DNA of 64,000 bases from an uncultured Clostridium sp. (GTDB taxonomy: Bacteria; Bacillota_I; Bacilli_A; RF39; UBA660): positions 1-64,000 of the forward strand of contig CAJKHY010000003.1 in the NCBI GenBank assembly GCA_905199855.1. Reading direction: 5' to 3'. Shown piece by piece: positions 15,850-24,657 of the stretch; within the stretch, counting starts at the first letter, position 1; each line of letters starts with the position of its first letter. Under the pieces are notes generated by a model that did no database searches, was not told the origin of the DNA, and saw nothing but the letters and a program-made list of their open reading frames with translations. The position numbers and the translations under genes were made by a program.

Positions 15850-17811
15850 ATGTTTAAGAAAATTTTTAAATATATTAAATTTTCTGTTATTTTGGTTGTT
15901 TTTGGGATAATTGCTTTTTTTAGTTTATATATTTATGCTTTGGTTACACCTAAACCTGACATTAATAAGGCTAGAAGTTATTATTTATATGATAAGGATA
16001 GTAATCTTGTTTTTAATAATAATGATGAATGGATAAGTTTAGATAATATTAGTGACTATTTAATTGATGCGACAATTTATACTGAGGATAAGAAGTTTTA
16101 TAAGCATAGTGGTTTTGATTTTTTGAGAATTATTAAGGCTGTTTATGTTAATTTGTTATCTGGTAGTAAGAAGGAAGGTGCATCTACGATTACCCAGCAA
16201 TATGCTAGGAATTTGTTTTTGAATTTTGATAAGACTTGGAAAAGAAAATTTGATGAGGCTAAGCTTGCTTTGGAATTGGAATGCCACTACAAAAAGGAGG
16301 AGATTTTGGAAGGGTATTTGAATACTATTAATTATGGTGGAGTTTTTGGAATTGAGAATGCTTCTAAGTACTATTTTGGTAAAAGTGCTAGTGAACTTAA
16401 TTTAGCGGAGGCTTCGATGTTAGCAGGTATTCCTAAATCTCCTAGTACTTATTCTCCTTTGATAAATCCTTTGAAAGCTAAGAAGAGGCAAGGTTTAATT
16501 CTTTCGATTTTACTTAAAAATAAGGTTATTAGTGAGAATGATTATAATGCGGCTTTAAATTATGAACTCGTTTTTAAGAGTTTTGAGGATGAAGATGGTT
16601 TAAATGCTGTGATGTATTATCAGGATGCGGTTATTAATGAACTTAAGAAGATAGAGTCAATTCCTAATTCTTTACTTGAAACTGGTGGTTTAAAGATTTA
16701 TACTACTTTGGATAAGGATGCTCAAAAATACTTGGAGAATGCTACAAATAAGTATATTAATAAGGATAGTGAGTTGCAATCTTCTTCTATTATGATGGAT
16801 CCTAATACGGGTGAAGTTTTGGCTTTAATGGGTGGAGTTGATTATAATAAGAGTCAATTTAATCGCGCTACGTCGGCAGTTAGGCAAGTAGGTTCTACGA
16901 TGAAACCATTTTTATATTATGCGGCTTTGGAGAACGGTTTTACTGCTTCTAGTGCTTTTATAAGTGAAAGAACGACTTTTACTTTTTCAGGTAACAAGAC
17001 TTATTCACCAAAAAATTATAATGATAGATATCCTAATAAGCAAATATCTTTAGGTGCTGCGATTTCTTATTCCGACAATGTTTATGCTGTTAAAACACAT
17101 TTGTTTTTGGGGGAAGATGTGCTTGTGGATATGGCTAAAAGGGTTGGAATAAGTGGTAATTTAGAAGCTATTCCTTCTTTGGCTCTTGGTAGTGAAGAGA
17201 TTAGTATGATAGATATGGTTGGTGGATATGCTTGTTTTGCTAATGAGGGTTACAAGGTTAAGCCACATTTTATTAGGAAGGTGTTGGATAGTAAGGGTAA
17301 TGTTATTTATGAGTATAATAATGTTAAAGAGGGTGTTCTTAATAGGAGTATTGTATTTATTTTAAATGAGTTAATGACTTCAACTTATGATACGGCTTTT
17401 ATTGATTATAATTATCCTACAATTATTAGTTTACTTCCTGATATGACCCACAAATACGCGGTTAAAACGGGGACAACGGATACTGATGTGTGGATAATTG
17501 GTTATAATAAGAATGTTGTTTTGGGGGTATGGAATGGTTTTGATGATAATCGAGTAATGTCTAAAGAAGATTCTGGTAAGCATAAGAAGATATGGGTTGA
17601 GGCAATAGAAAATTATTTAAAAGATACGGATAAAAATACGGAATGGTATGATATTCCTAGTAATGTTGTGGGAGTTTTAGTTAATCCAATTACTGGTGAG
17701 CCTGTAAATGAGGCTAGTAAGAATAGTAAGATATTTTATTTTATTAAAGGAACTGAACCATATTACAATAATGTTGATTTAGATACGGTTTTCAAACAGG
17801 AAAATAATTAG
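15850..17811 (+). CDS. Class A penicillin-binding protein (PBP1A type)
   Basis: The 653-residue bifunctional enzyme has a membrane anchor (residues about 12-35) and a glycosyltransferase GT51 domain with TEDKKFYKHSGFD and GASTITQQYARNL. The transpeptidase domain has SxxK in GSTMKPFLYYAA, SxN as SDN, and KTGTTDTD. It polymerises and cross-links peptidoglycan outside the membrane. A GTG at 15841 opens the frame, but AGGTGAT followed by the ATG at 15850 is preferred. It is transcribed against its neighbours and followed by a DUF1287 remnant. Confidence 0.95.
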   Translation: MFKKIFKYIKFSVILVVFGIIAFFSLYIYALVTPKPDINKARSYYLYDKDSNLVFNNNDEWISLDNISDYLIDATIYTEDKKFYKHSGFDFLRIIKAVYVNLLSGSKKEGASTITQQYARNLFLNFDKTWKRKFDEAKLALELECHYKKEEILEGYLNTINYGGVFGIENASKYYFGKSASELNLAEASMLAGIPKSPSTYSPLINPLKAKKRQGLILSILLKNKVISENDYNAALNYELVFKSFEDEDGLNAVMYYQDAVINELKKIESIPNSLLETGGLKIYTTLDKDAQKYLENATNKYINKDSELQSSSIMMDPNTGEVLALMGGVDYNKSQFNRATSAVRQVGSTMKPFLYYAALENGFTASSAFISERTTFTFSGNKTYSPKNYNDRYPNKQISLGAAISYSDNVYAVKTHLFLGEDVLVDMAKRVGISGNLEAIPSLALGSEEISMIDMVGGYACFANEGYKVKPHFIRKVLDSKGNVIYEYNNVKEGVLNRSIVFILNELMTSTYDTAFIDYNYPTIISLLPDMTHKYAVKTGTTDTDVWIIGYNKNVVLGVWNGFDDNRVMSKEDSGKHKKIWVEAIENYLKDTDKNTEWYDIPSNVVGVLVNPITGEPVNEASKNSKIFYFIKGTEPYYNNVDLDTVFKQENN

Positions 17812-17821
17812 GAGAATTAGT

Positions 17822-18138
17822 TGACTTATTCATTATTTCTGTTATCATTTTTTTGTTGATGGTATTAATGATTATACTGATATTTTACTTGGAGTTAGAG
17901 ATGATGCGAAGAATAGGTCAAGGTACAAAAGCACTTATTATAAAGGGGATATCCGCCTAGTAATGAAGGAGTTTGTACTGATTTAGTCTTGAGTGCGTTA
18001 GATGAGGCTGGTTATAAGTTGAAGGATTTTGTGGATGAGGATATTAAGAATAATGTTAGTGCATATCCTAGGATTAATGGAAACCCTGATTCTAATATTG
18101 ATTTTAGAAAGTTGCCTGAGATTTTTTTATTAGATTAA
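17822..18138 (+). pseudogene. DUF1287 family protein, truncated and frameshifted
   Basis: Two frames joined at about 17945 encode a DUF1287 protein. The upstream frame gives DGINDYTDILLGVRDDAKN and ends in TYYKG. A one-base deletion in the G-run at 17945-17948 would restore the continuation GYPPSNEGVCTDLVLSALDE, DEDIKNNVSAYPRINGNPD and NIDFRKLPEIF. The 5' end is missing, because an in-frame TGA lies at about 17822. The C-terminus is short. The matching motifs of intact homologues make the family assignment fairly firm. Family function is unknown. Confidence 0.75.
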
Positions 18139-18143
18139 ACAAA

Positions 18144-18172
18144 AACTGAATGAAGTTAAAATTCATTCAGTT
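18144..18172 (-). terminator. Convergent terminator between the DUF1287 remnant and parB
   Basis: AACTGAATGA (18144-18153) and TCATTCAGTT (18163-18172) form a 10-bp stem. A T-run follows on the minus strand (parB side) and a weaker T-rich stretch on the plus strand, so it may act in both directions. Confidence 0.8.
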
Positions 18173-18182
18173 ATTTTATTAG

Positions 18183-20060
18183 TTATTTTTTTTGAATTTT
18201 TATTATAAATTGATATTCGTTAGGTAAATCTAATTCGTCTACATCAACAATGTAACCTGATGCTTCTAAGTTATCTATTAGTTGTCTACTCATATTTAAG
18301 GCATTCCTTAAATAGTATGGAGAATATTCTTGTTTTGCTTGTGGTTGTTCTTCAAACGAAGGTGCCCCCTCTGTATTAAATTCTGGCAAGAATGGTTCTT
18401 CAATTTTTGATGGTTGAATGTTTGGTTGTGTTTCAACTGGAGAGGATACAAAAGTTGGATTATTGTTTTGTAGCGAAGGTTGAGTTGATGCTGTGATGCT
18501 TTCTTGAGTTGCAACTGGTTGAATATTATTTACTGTTTCTTCTTGGGGTACGAACTGAGGTGTTATATTGTTTGAAATATTCTCTGGAGTTTGTTCAATT
18601 TTTTGGTTAGGTTCTAAATTAATGTTTGAAATTGTTGGTTCTATTTTTGGTGTTTGAACACTTGGAATGTCATTTGTAGTTGGAGTTTGAATTGTATTTA
18701 AGTTAGGTAATGGCATCGTATTTTCAATAGATGATGTAGGCATTGGGGTAATATTTGATGCCATGGTTTCTGGAGTTGGCATTTCCCAAGTATTTATTGG
18801 ATTATTTAAGTTTAGTTCTTGGTAAGATTCTGTAGGAGTTGCAATATTAACTTCTGGATGTGGTGTTTCTTTAGCCCCTTGTATATTTATTTGTTCAGGT
18901 TGATTTTGAAAATTATTTGGTACTGCAGGTTGTGGTGTTGGTTCTACTAGAGTTGAATTTAATTCCGGCATATTAAATATAGGGGTAGGATTTATAGTTT
19001 GTGATGTTACTTCAGGGGTTTGTTCATTATTTACAGTATCAGGCATGTTTATTCTTTCTATATTAATTGGTTGTGGAGTTTGTGGTTGCATAGGTAAAGG
19101 CATTTCGACATTTTTTGCAGGTTCCATAAAGTTAGAGCCTGTGTTCATGTTTGTGCTTTCATCTTCTAGTGATGTGAAAAATTTGCCTGCGAATGAAAAT
19201 TTTGGTTTTTCAACAGGTTGTTCTTGTTTTGGCATACTTTCATCTACTTTTAATAAATTGTTGATATCTGCAGTTTGCTCTTGATGATTTATATCTTGGG
19301 CTGATGCTTTAATTGCATCAATGTTAATCATTTGTGTTTTATCCATTTTATCCTCCACTATTTCTGGTTCAACATCATCGAACGTATTTGATTTTTTATT
19401 TACTATATCAAGTCCTGATAGAACTTTTTGCATATTAGGATTAATATCCATTTCCTCTACTTGTTCTTTGTTTTCTTTAATTATATCTTGGACTTGTTTA
19501 ACTGTTAATCTTTCTTTTTTGATTCTTTCTAGCATTGCATTTTCTTCCTGTTCATTTTCTAATTGAAGTAATGCTTTAGCATGTCCTTCGCTAATTTCAT
19601 TATTTTGTAAAGCTTCTTGGACATTTTTACTTAATTTTAATAGTTTCATTTTGTTATTTATTTCTTTTTCTTCTTTAGACATTAAATTGGCTATTTCTTT
19701 AGTGTTACTATTTCCCGCTAGATTTTGATAAGCTTTGGCTTCTTCAATTGGAGTAAGACTTTGTCTTTGAAGATTTTCAACGATGGCTAGTTCGGCACTT
19801 GCTTGGTCATTTATTTCCATAATAATAGCTGGTACTTGGGTTAAACCTACTAAAGAGGCGGCTTTTAATCTTCGTTCACCTGCGATTACTTCATAACCAT
19901 TAGGTATTTTTCTTAGAATAAGGGGTTCTATTATCCCATATTTTTTTATAGAGTTTGCCAATTCTTGTAGTGCTTTCTCATCAAATTTAATACGTGGTTG
20001 AAAACGGTTAGGTTTTATTTCAGTAATGTTTATTTGTTTTATTTCATTACTTTGTTGCAT
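18183..20060 (-). CDS. parB: Chromosome partitioning protein ParB with long disordered insertion
   Basis: The 625-residue protein has a normal ParB N-domain: RFQPRIKFDEKALQELANSI, the CTP-site GYEVIAGERRLKAASLVG and ENLQRQSLTPIEEA, then a helix-turn-helix (residues up to about 200). From about 205 to 575 it is a low-complexity stretch rich in P, Q, N, T and E. The final 45 residues (YYLRNALNMSRQLIDNLEAS onward) look structured. ParB loads on parS as a CTP-dependent clamp. Three perfect parS sites lie at 42688-42823. It sits where noc-soj-spo0J stand in Bacillus, but no ParA is adjacent. The RBS AAGGAGGG fixes the start at 20060. Confidence 0.9.
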   Translation of the reverse strand: MQQSNEIKQINITEIKPNRFQPRIKFDEKALQELANSIKKYGIIEPLILRKIPNGYEVIAGERRLKAASLVGLTQVPAIIMEINDQASAELAIVENLQRQSLTPIEEAKAYQNLAGNSNTKEIANLMSKEEKEINNKMKLLKLSKNVQEALQNNEISEGHAKALLQLENEQEENAMLERIKKERLTVKQVQDIIKENKEQVEEMDINPNMQKVLSGLDIVNKKSNTFDDVEPEIVEDKMDKTQMINIDAIKASAQDINHQEQTADINNLLKVDESMPKQEQPVEKPKFSFAGKFFTSLEDESTNMNTGSNFMEPAKNVEMPLPMQPQTPQPINIERINMPDTVNNEQTPEVTSQTINPTPIFNMPELNSTLVEPTPQPAVPNNFQNQPEQINIQGAKETPHPEVNIATPTESYQELNLNNPINTWEMPTPETMASNITPMPTSSIENTMPLPNLNTIQTPTTNDIPSVQTPKIEPTISNINLEPNQKIEQTPENISNNITPQFVPQEETVNNIQPVATQESITASTQPSLQNNNPTFVSSPVETQPNIQPSKIEEPFLPEFNTEGAPSFEEQPQAKQEYSPYYLRNALNMSRQLIDNLEASGYIVDVDELDLPNEYQFIIKIQKK

Positions 20061-20193
20061 AAAAAATCCCTCCTTATTCTTTTTTCTTACCCTTATGATA
20101 TAATAATACACTAAGAAAAGGAAAAATTCAATCATTTTTTGTCGAAATAATATAAAAAAAATTAGAATTTTATGTTAATCTAACTTTTTTTAT

Positions 20194-20895
20194 TTATAGT
20201 GGATTTTTTTTTATTTGACTATAGTTTCTAGGATATATATTTTTAGTTGGTTCTAATTTAATTATGTCTAAGAGGGTTCTCTCACTTTCTTCAATAGGTA
20301 GTTTAAATTTTTCTATTTTTATTATTTTTGATTTCAATTTACTTAATGATGTTTCTATATTATTCAATTCTTTATCAATATTAGATTTCATAGGAATGAA
20401 GTGGCCATTTACTTTTAGTAAGGGAATAGAGTATTCTATAAGTTCTTTTAAATTGGCTACTGCTCTTGATGTTACTATATCATAGGTTTCTCTCACTTTT
20501 TTACCATAATCTTCAGCTCTTTCATTTATAATGGTAATATCTTTTAATTCTAAGGTGTCAATTACTAGTTTTAAGAAGTTACATCTTTTGTTTAGTGGTT
20601 CTATTAAAGTTACTTTTAAATTAGGGAATACTATCTTTAAAACAATTCCTGGGAATCCTGCACCTGTTCCTATATCACATAAGGTTTGATTGTCTAATTT
20701 TATTATTTTATTTAAGGTTAATGAATCATAGAAATGTTTTAGGTATACTAGATTGTATTCGGTAATACCAGTTAAATTAATTTTTTGATTTTCTGTAATA
20801 AGAAGGTTATAGTACATATCTAATTGGTTTATTTGGTTTTCTTTTATGTTTATGTCTATTTTTTTTAAGTAATTAATAAATTGTTCTTTATTCAT
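20194..20895 (-). CDS. rsmG: 16S rRNA m7G527 methyltransferase RsmG
   Basis: The 233-residue SAM methyltransferase shows the GidB signatures NQKINLTGI (residues about 35-43), CDIGTGAGFPGIVLKI (about 87-102) and VTSRAVANLKELIEY (about 141-155). It modifies G527 in 16S rRNA. It overlaps the 3' end of mnmG by eight bases, so the two are translationally coupled, as in most Firmicutes. Confidence 0.96.
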   Translation of the reverse strand: MNKEQFINYLKKIDINIKENQINQLDMYYNLLITENQKINLTGITEYNLVYLKHFYDSLTLNKIIKLDNQTLCDIGTGAGFPGIVLKIVFPNLKVTLIEPLNKRCNFLKLVIDTLELKDITIINERAEDYGKKVRETYDIVTSRAVANLKELIEYSIPLLKVNGHFIPMKSNIDKELNNIETSLSKLKSKIIKIEKFKLPIEESERTLLDIIKLEPTKNIYPRNYSQIKKNPL

Positions 20896-22711
20896 TATAT
20901 TTTTTCTTTAAATAAACCATTAGAATAGATATGTCAGCAGGGTTTACGCCACTTATTCTTAGTGCCATGCCTATTGAAGTTGGGGCATATTTGATTAGTT
21001 TTTGTCTTGCTTCCGTGGCTAAATTAGGTACTTTGTTGTAGTCTATGTCTGAGGGTATTTGTTTTTCTTCGTATTTAAGCATTTTTTCGGCTTCTTTCTC
21101 TGTTTTTCTTATATAACCTTCATATTTTATTTGTATTTCTACTTGTTCTATAACATATTTATCATAATTTAGTTTGATATTATATTTATCTATCAAGTTA
21201 TTTATATTTATCTCAGGATTTTTAAGGGCATTATAAATGGTATCACTTTTGTTTTCTAGTTTTATTTTAGTTTCTTTAAAGTAGTTTAGGAGTTTTTGAA
21301 TATTCTGTTTTTTTTCTTTGAATTTTTGATATGTTTCTTCATCAATTAGTCCTACTTGGTAACCATATTCTCTTAGTCTTAAGTCAGCATTGTCATGTCT
21401 TAATAGGAGGCGATATTCGGCACGTGATGTTAGTAGGCGATATGGCTCGTTTGTTCCTTTGGTAATTAAATCATCAATTAATACTCCTATATAGGCTTCG
21501 TTTCTTTTTAATATTAATGGTTCTTTATTTTCTAGTTTTAGACTAGCGTTGATACCTGCGATTAACCCTTGACATGCGGCCTCTTCATAGCCTGATGTGC
21601 CATTTATTTGACCAGCGGTAAATAAATTAGTTATAACTTTGGTTTCAAGGCTTTGTTTTAGTTGGGTAGGGTAGATGGCATCATACTCTATGGCATATGC
21701 ATATTTTAGTATTTTAGCATTTTCTAATCCTTCTAGGCTATGTACCATTTCTTCTTGGACAGAGGTAGGCATACTCGTAGAAAAACCTTGAATGTAGATG
21801 TCATCATAGTAAAGGCTTTCAGGTTCTAAGAATAGTTGATGTCTTTCTTTGTCTTTGAATTTTACTAATTTATCTTCTATTGATGGGCAATATCTTGGTC
21901 CTACGGCATCTTTAATATATCCTCCGTACATGGCTGATTTGTCTAAGTTAGATTGAATTATGGCATGGGTTTTTTCATTGGTATAAATAAGATGACATGG
22001 TATTTGGTTTTTGACATCGTATTTAGGATTTCCATTTATTTCAAAGGTATATGGTTCTTGATCGCCATCTTCTACTTTAGTTTTGGTAAAGTCAATGGTT
22101 GATTTTTCGATCCTAGGAGGTGTTCCTGTTTTTAATCTTAGAATTTCAAAACCATATTTTTTTAAATTATCACTTAGATGGTTAGAAGGTTTTTCTCCAT
22201 GTGGTCCTTCTCTTTTTCTGGTGCTTCCAATTAGAATATCAGCTTTTAAATAAGTCCCAGTTGTTAAAATAACAATAGTTGATGTTATTTTTGTTTTATC
22301 TTCTAAGATTACTCCTTTTACTTGTTTGTTTTCTATGATTAAGTCTTCAACGATTGCTTCTTTGATGGTTATGTTTTGGGTATTATTTAGTGTTTTTAGC
22401 ATTTCTTTAGGATATATTATTTTATCTATTTGAGATCTTAGGCTTCTAACCGCTGGACCTTTGGATGAATTTAACATTTTCATTTGTAATATTGCTTTGT
22501 CAGCATTTTTACCCATTTCGCCCCCTAGAGCATCGATTTCTCTTACCACGATACCTTTGGCGGAACCGCCAATTGATGGGTTACATGGCATGGTGGCTAT
22601 ATTATCAATTCGTCCTGTTATTAATAGGGTTTTGTGTCCTTTTCTTGCTGAAGCTAAAGCGGCTTCACAACCAGCATGTCCTCCTCCTACTACGATTATT
22701 TCATATTCCAT
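20888..22711 (-). CDS. mnmG: tRNA uridine-5-carboxymethylaminomethyl synthesis protein MnmG
   Basis: The 607-residue FAD enzyme partners with MnmE to modify the wobble uridine of several tRNAs. The FAD-binding GGGHAGCEAALASARKG (residues about 9-25), CNPSIGGSAKG and LKTGTPPRI motifs are present, with TAGQINGTSGYEEAACQG further on. The C-terminal helical domain that binds MnmE is complete. A GGAGGTG site precedes the ATG. mnmE is about 2 kb further upstream, separated by lineage-specific genes. Confidence 0.96.
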   Translation of the reverse strand: MEYEIIVVGGGHAGCEAALASARKGHKTLLITGRIDNIATMPCNPSIGGSAKGIVVREIDALGGEMGKNADKAILQMKMLNSSKGPAVRSLRSQIDKIIYPKEMLKTLNNTQNITIKEAIVEDLIIENKQVKGVILEDKTKITSTIVILTTGTYLKADILIGSTRKREGPHGEKPSNHLSDNLKKYGFEILRLKTGTPPRIEKSTIDFTKTKVEDGDQEPYTFEINGNPKYDVKNQIPCHLIYTNEKTHAIIQSNLDKSAMYGGYIKDAVGPRYCPSIEDKLVKFKDKERHQLFLEPESLYYDDIYIQGFSTSMPTSVQEEMVHSLEGLENAKILKYAYAIEYDAIYPTQLKQSLETKVITNLFTAGQINGTSGYEEAACQGLIAGINASLKLENKEPLILKRNEAYIGVLIDDLITKGTNEPYRLLTSRAEYRLLLRHDNADLRLREYGYQVGLIDEETYQKFKEKKQNIQKLLNYFKETKIKLENKSDTIYNALKNPEININNLIDKYNIKLNYDKYVIEQVEIQIKYEGYIRKTEKEAEKMLKYEEKQIPSDIDYNKVPNLATEARQKLIKYAPTSIGMALRISGVNPADISILMVYLKKKYNE

Positions 22712-22780
22712 TGGTGCACCTCCTTAAAATTTCTTATATATTATATACTATTTTAAGAAGTTTTTCAATGAAATTATATG

Positions 22781-23674
22781 CTATGTTTCTATTATTCTTT
22801 TTACTCTTTCTATTGATACTTTGTAATTACGATATTCGATGTTGGTTGTACCTATTGTTTCAAAATTAGTTATTATTTTACTATAATAAGTGTAAATTAA
22901 GACAATAGCACTTATATCTATTAGATTTTGCTTGGTTAAGGTTATAGCATAGAAGATAATACCATATCTACTTAAATCAATGATAAATAATACTAGATAA
23001 ATAATACCTTGCGACATGACGTTAAATTTGTAATTACTTTCTAGGTATTTTGTCGTGGTAATATTATTTATTTCACTGATGGCGTTTATTTCTTTGTTAC
23101 GTATTTGTTCTTGCATTTCTAAATCTTGGATTATTTTTTCGTCTAAAAGTTTTTTTTTGTTTTTGTTATATTCTTGTAGTTCTTTACCAGCATATATTTG
23201 AAATACTAACATTAAAACAATTATGATAAAGGCAAAAATAAATATTTTATAATTTACTAAATAAAATGAAATTAAAATAACAATAAATTCTACTAATTGT
23301 AGAAGTCTTGTTACAAGATTACCTAGGAATGTACATATGATGTCGGTATCATTATAAGCGATGTTGGCAAACTTTCCCGAATTTATTTCAGTTATTTTTT
23401 TATTTTTAAATTTTTTACTTATTGTTAAAAATAACCGGCTATAGTAGTTATACCATGTTTTTTGGTTTATGTAGCACCAAAAGTAGTATAATGAAGAGAT
23501 TATAAAGCAGATTATTATTAGGTAATACGCTTTTTCATAATTAACATTTGTAATGTATTTGACGACTTTACCCCAGTAAATAGGGATGAGTAGAGAAGTT
23601 ACACACATCATGATGGAAGTTAATATTTTAAGTATTAGTGGTTTTTTATTTTGTTTAATTATTTGTTTTATCAT
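22781..23674 (-). CDS. ABC exporter membrane domain lacking its ATPase domain
   Basis: This 297-residue protein is an ABC type-1 exporter transmembrane domain with about six helices and the typical cytoplasmic features, for instance SGKFANIAYNDTDI. It ends at SIERVKRIIET, exactly where the nucleotide-binding domain normally begins. No ATPase gene is adjacent. The RBS AAGGAGG is strong and the frame is clean, so it may be a stable half-protein, or a 3'-truncated gene. Usual family length is about 570-600 residues. Substrate is unknown. Confidence 0.7.
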   Translation of the reverse strand: MIKQIIKQNKKPLILKILTSIMMCVTSLLIPIYWGKVVKYITNVNYEKAYYLIIICFIISSLYYFWCYINQKTWYNYYSRLFLTISKKFKNKKITEINSGKFANIAYNDTDIICTFLGNLVTRLLQLVEFIVILISFYLVNYKIFIFAFIIIVLMLVFQIYAGKELQEYNKNKKKLLDEKIIQDLEMQEQIRNKEINAISEINNITTTKYLESNYKFNVMSQGIIYLVLFIIDLSRYGIIFYAITLTKQNLIDISAIVLIYTYYSKIITNFETIGTTNIEYRNYKVSIERVKRIIET

Positions 23675-23766
23675 TTTACCTCCTTATATTATTAGTTTGG
23701 CATTTTTTGTTATTTTTATATATATTAATTTAAATTAATGTTATAATAATTTATGAAGGTGAAGAT

Positions 23767-24642
23767 ATGAGGTTTGAAAAAGAAATAAGAATTGCAAAAG
23801 AAATTATGGAAAATTTTATTAATAAATTAGGTCTTGATGGAAAGAATTTTTGCAGAATTATGAAATTTCCTGTGGTTATATATAATAATGTTATTTTTGA
23901 TGGTGATGGAAGGTATGTGTCAATAAATAATAAATATTTAAATAAGATAATTAATTCGTTTTCTTTTAGTGAAGAGGAAAAGACGAACATTTTAGAAAAT
24001 GGACTTATTGAGATAGATAAAAAATATGAAAATAATCATAATTCTATGTTTTATGTAACTTTAGTTCATGAAATTTTACATGCTAATAGGGATTTGCTTT
24101 TATATGATTATTTTAACAATGTTGGGGGTAGTGAATTTTCTAATGAATATGCTTATGTTTATAAAGATGGGAGATTTTTTAAGAATACTAGTAATTTGTC
24201 TTTTGATTATGGAGATGCTAGTCAAAATATATTGAATGGTAATATTGATAGTTCTAAGATAGAGAATGCTCAGGATGAATTAGATATGGATGAAAAGGTA
24301 GCGGAAAAAATGGACAAACAAGTTGAGATTGATGAGGCTTTGATTGATACTATGTCTATTGTAGCAAATAAGATTTATAATGAGAAAAAAAAGGGGAATA
24401 AGTTGGGTATTTTTGAGTGTTTAGAATTACTTAGAGACTGTATAGATGTTAATAATGTTAAGGTTATTTGTGATATTATTTTAAGACATAGAGATTATGG
24501 TTTATTTTATTGGGTGTTAGATCCTATTGGCTATACATATGGTGATATTCATTATGATTTTTTTAGTAACTATACTAAAAATGATGGTGATTTAGTTAGT
24601 TGTTTTGATTCTTATCAGGATTTTGGCAAAAGAAAAAACTAG
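23767..24642 (+). CDS. Putative HExxH metallopeptidase-like protein
   Basis: I do not recognise this 291-residue protein as a named family. It has a zincin-type motif, YVTLVHEILHANRDLL (HExxH at residues about 100-104), preceded by a hydrophobic strand. An acidic segment (DEALIDTMSIVANKIY, about 198-213) could supply a third ligand, which is speculative. No signal peptide or membrane helix is seen, so it is probably cytoplasmic. AAGGTGAAG precedes the ATG, and a TATAAT lies just upstream. It is transcribed against its neighbours and converges on the next gene. Confidence 0.7.
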   Translation: MRFEKEIRIAKEIMENFINKLGLDGKNFCRIMKFPVVIYNNVIFDGDGRYVSINNKYLNKIINSFSFSEEEKTNILENGLIEIDKKYENNHNSMFYVTLVHEILHANRDLLLYDYFNNVGGSEFSNEYAYVYKDGRFFKNTSNLSFDYGDASQNILNGNIDSSKIENAQDELDMDEKVAEKMDKQVEIDEALIDTMSIVANKIYNEKKKGNKLGIFECLELLRDCIDVNNVKVICDIILRHRDYGLFYWVLDPIGYTYGDIHYDFFSNYTKNDGDLVSCFDSYQDFGKRKN

Positions 24643-24657
24643 TTTTGCTAGTTTTTT
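24633..24657. terminator. Bidirectional terminator holding both stop codons
   Basis: AAAAAACTAG (24633-24642) and CTAGTTTTTT (24648-24657) form a 10-bp stem with a 5-nt loop. The TAG of the plus-strand gene and the TAG of the minus-strand gene are the stem tops. T-runs lie on both sides. Confidence 0.85.

Noticed and set aside
22465..22869. Hydrophobic plus-strand open frame across the mnmG start
   Set aside because: It is antisense to the FAD-binding region of mnmG, has no ribosome site and no recognisable motif.
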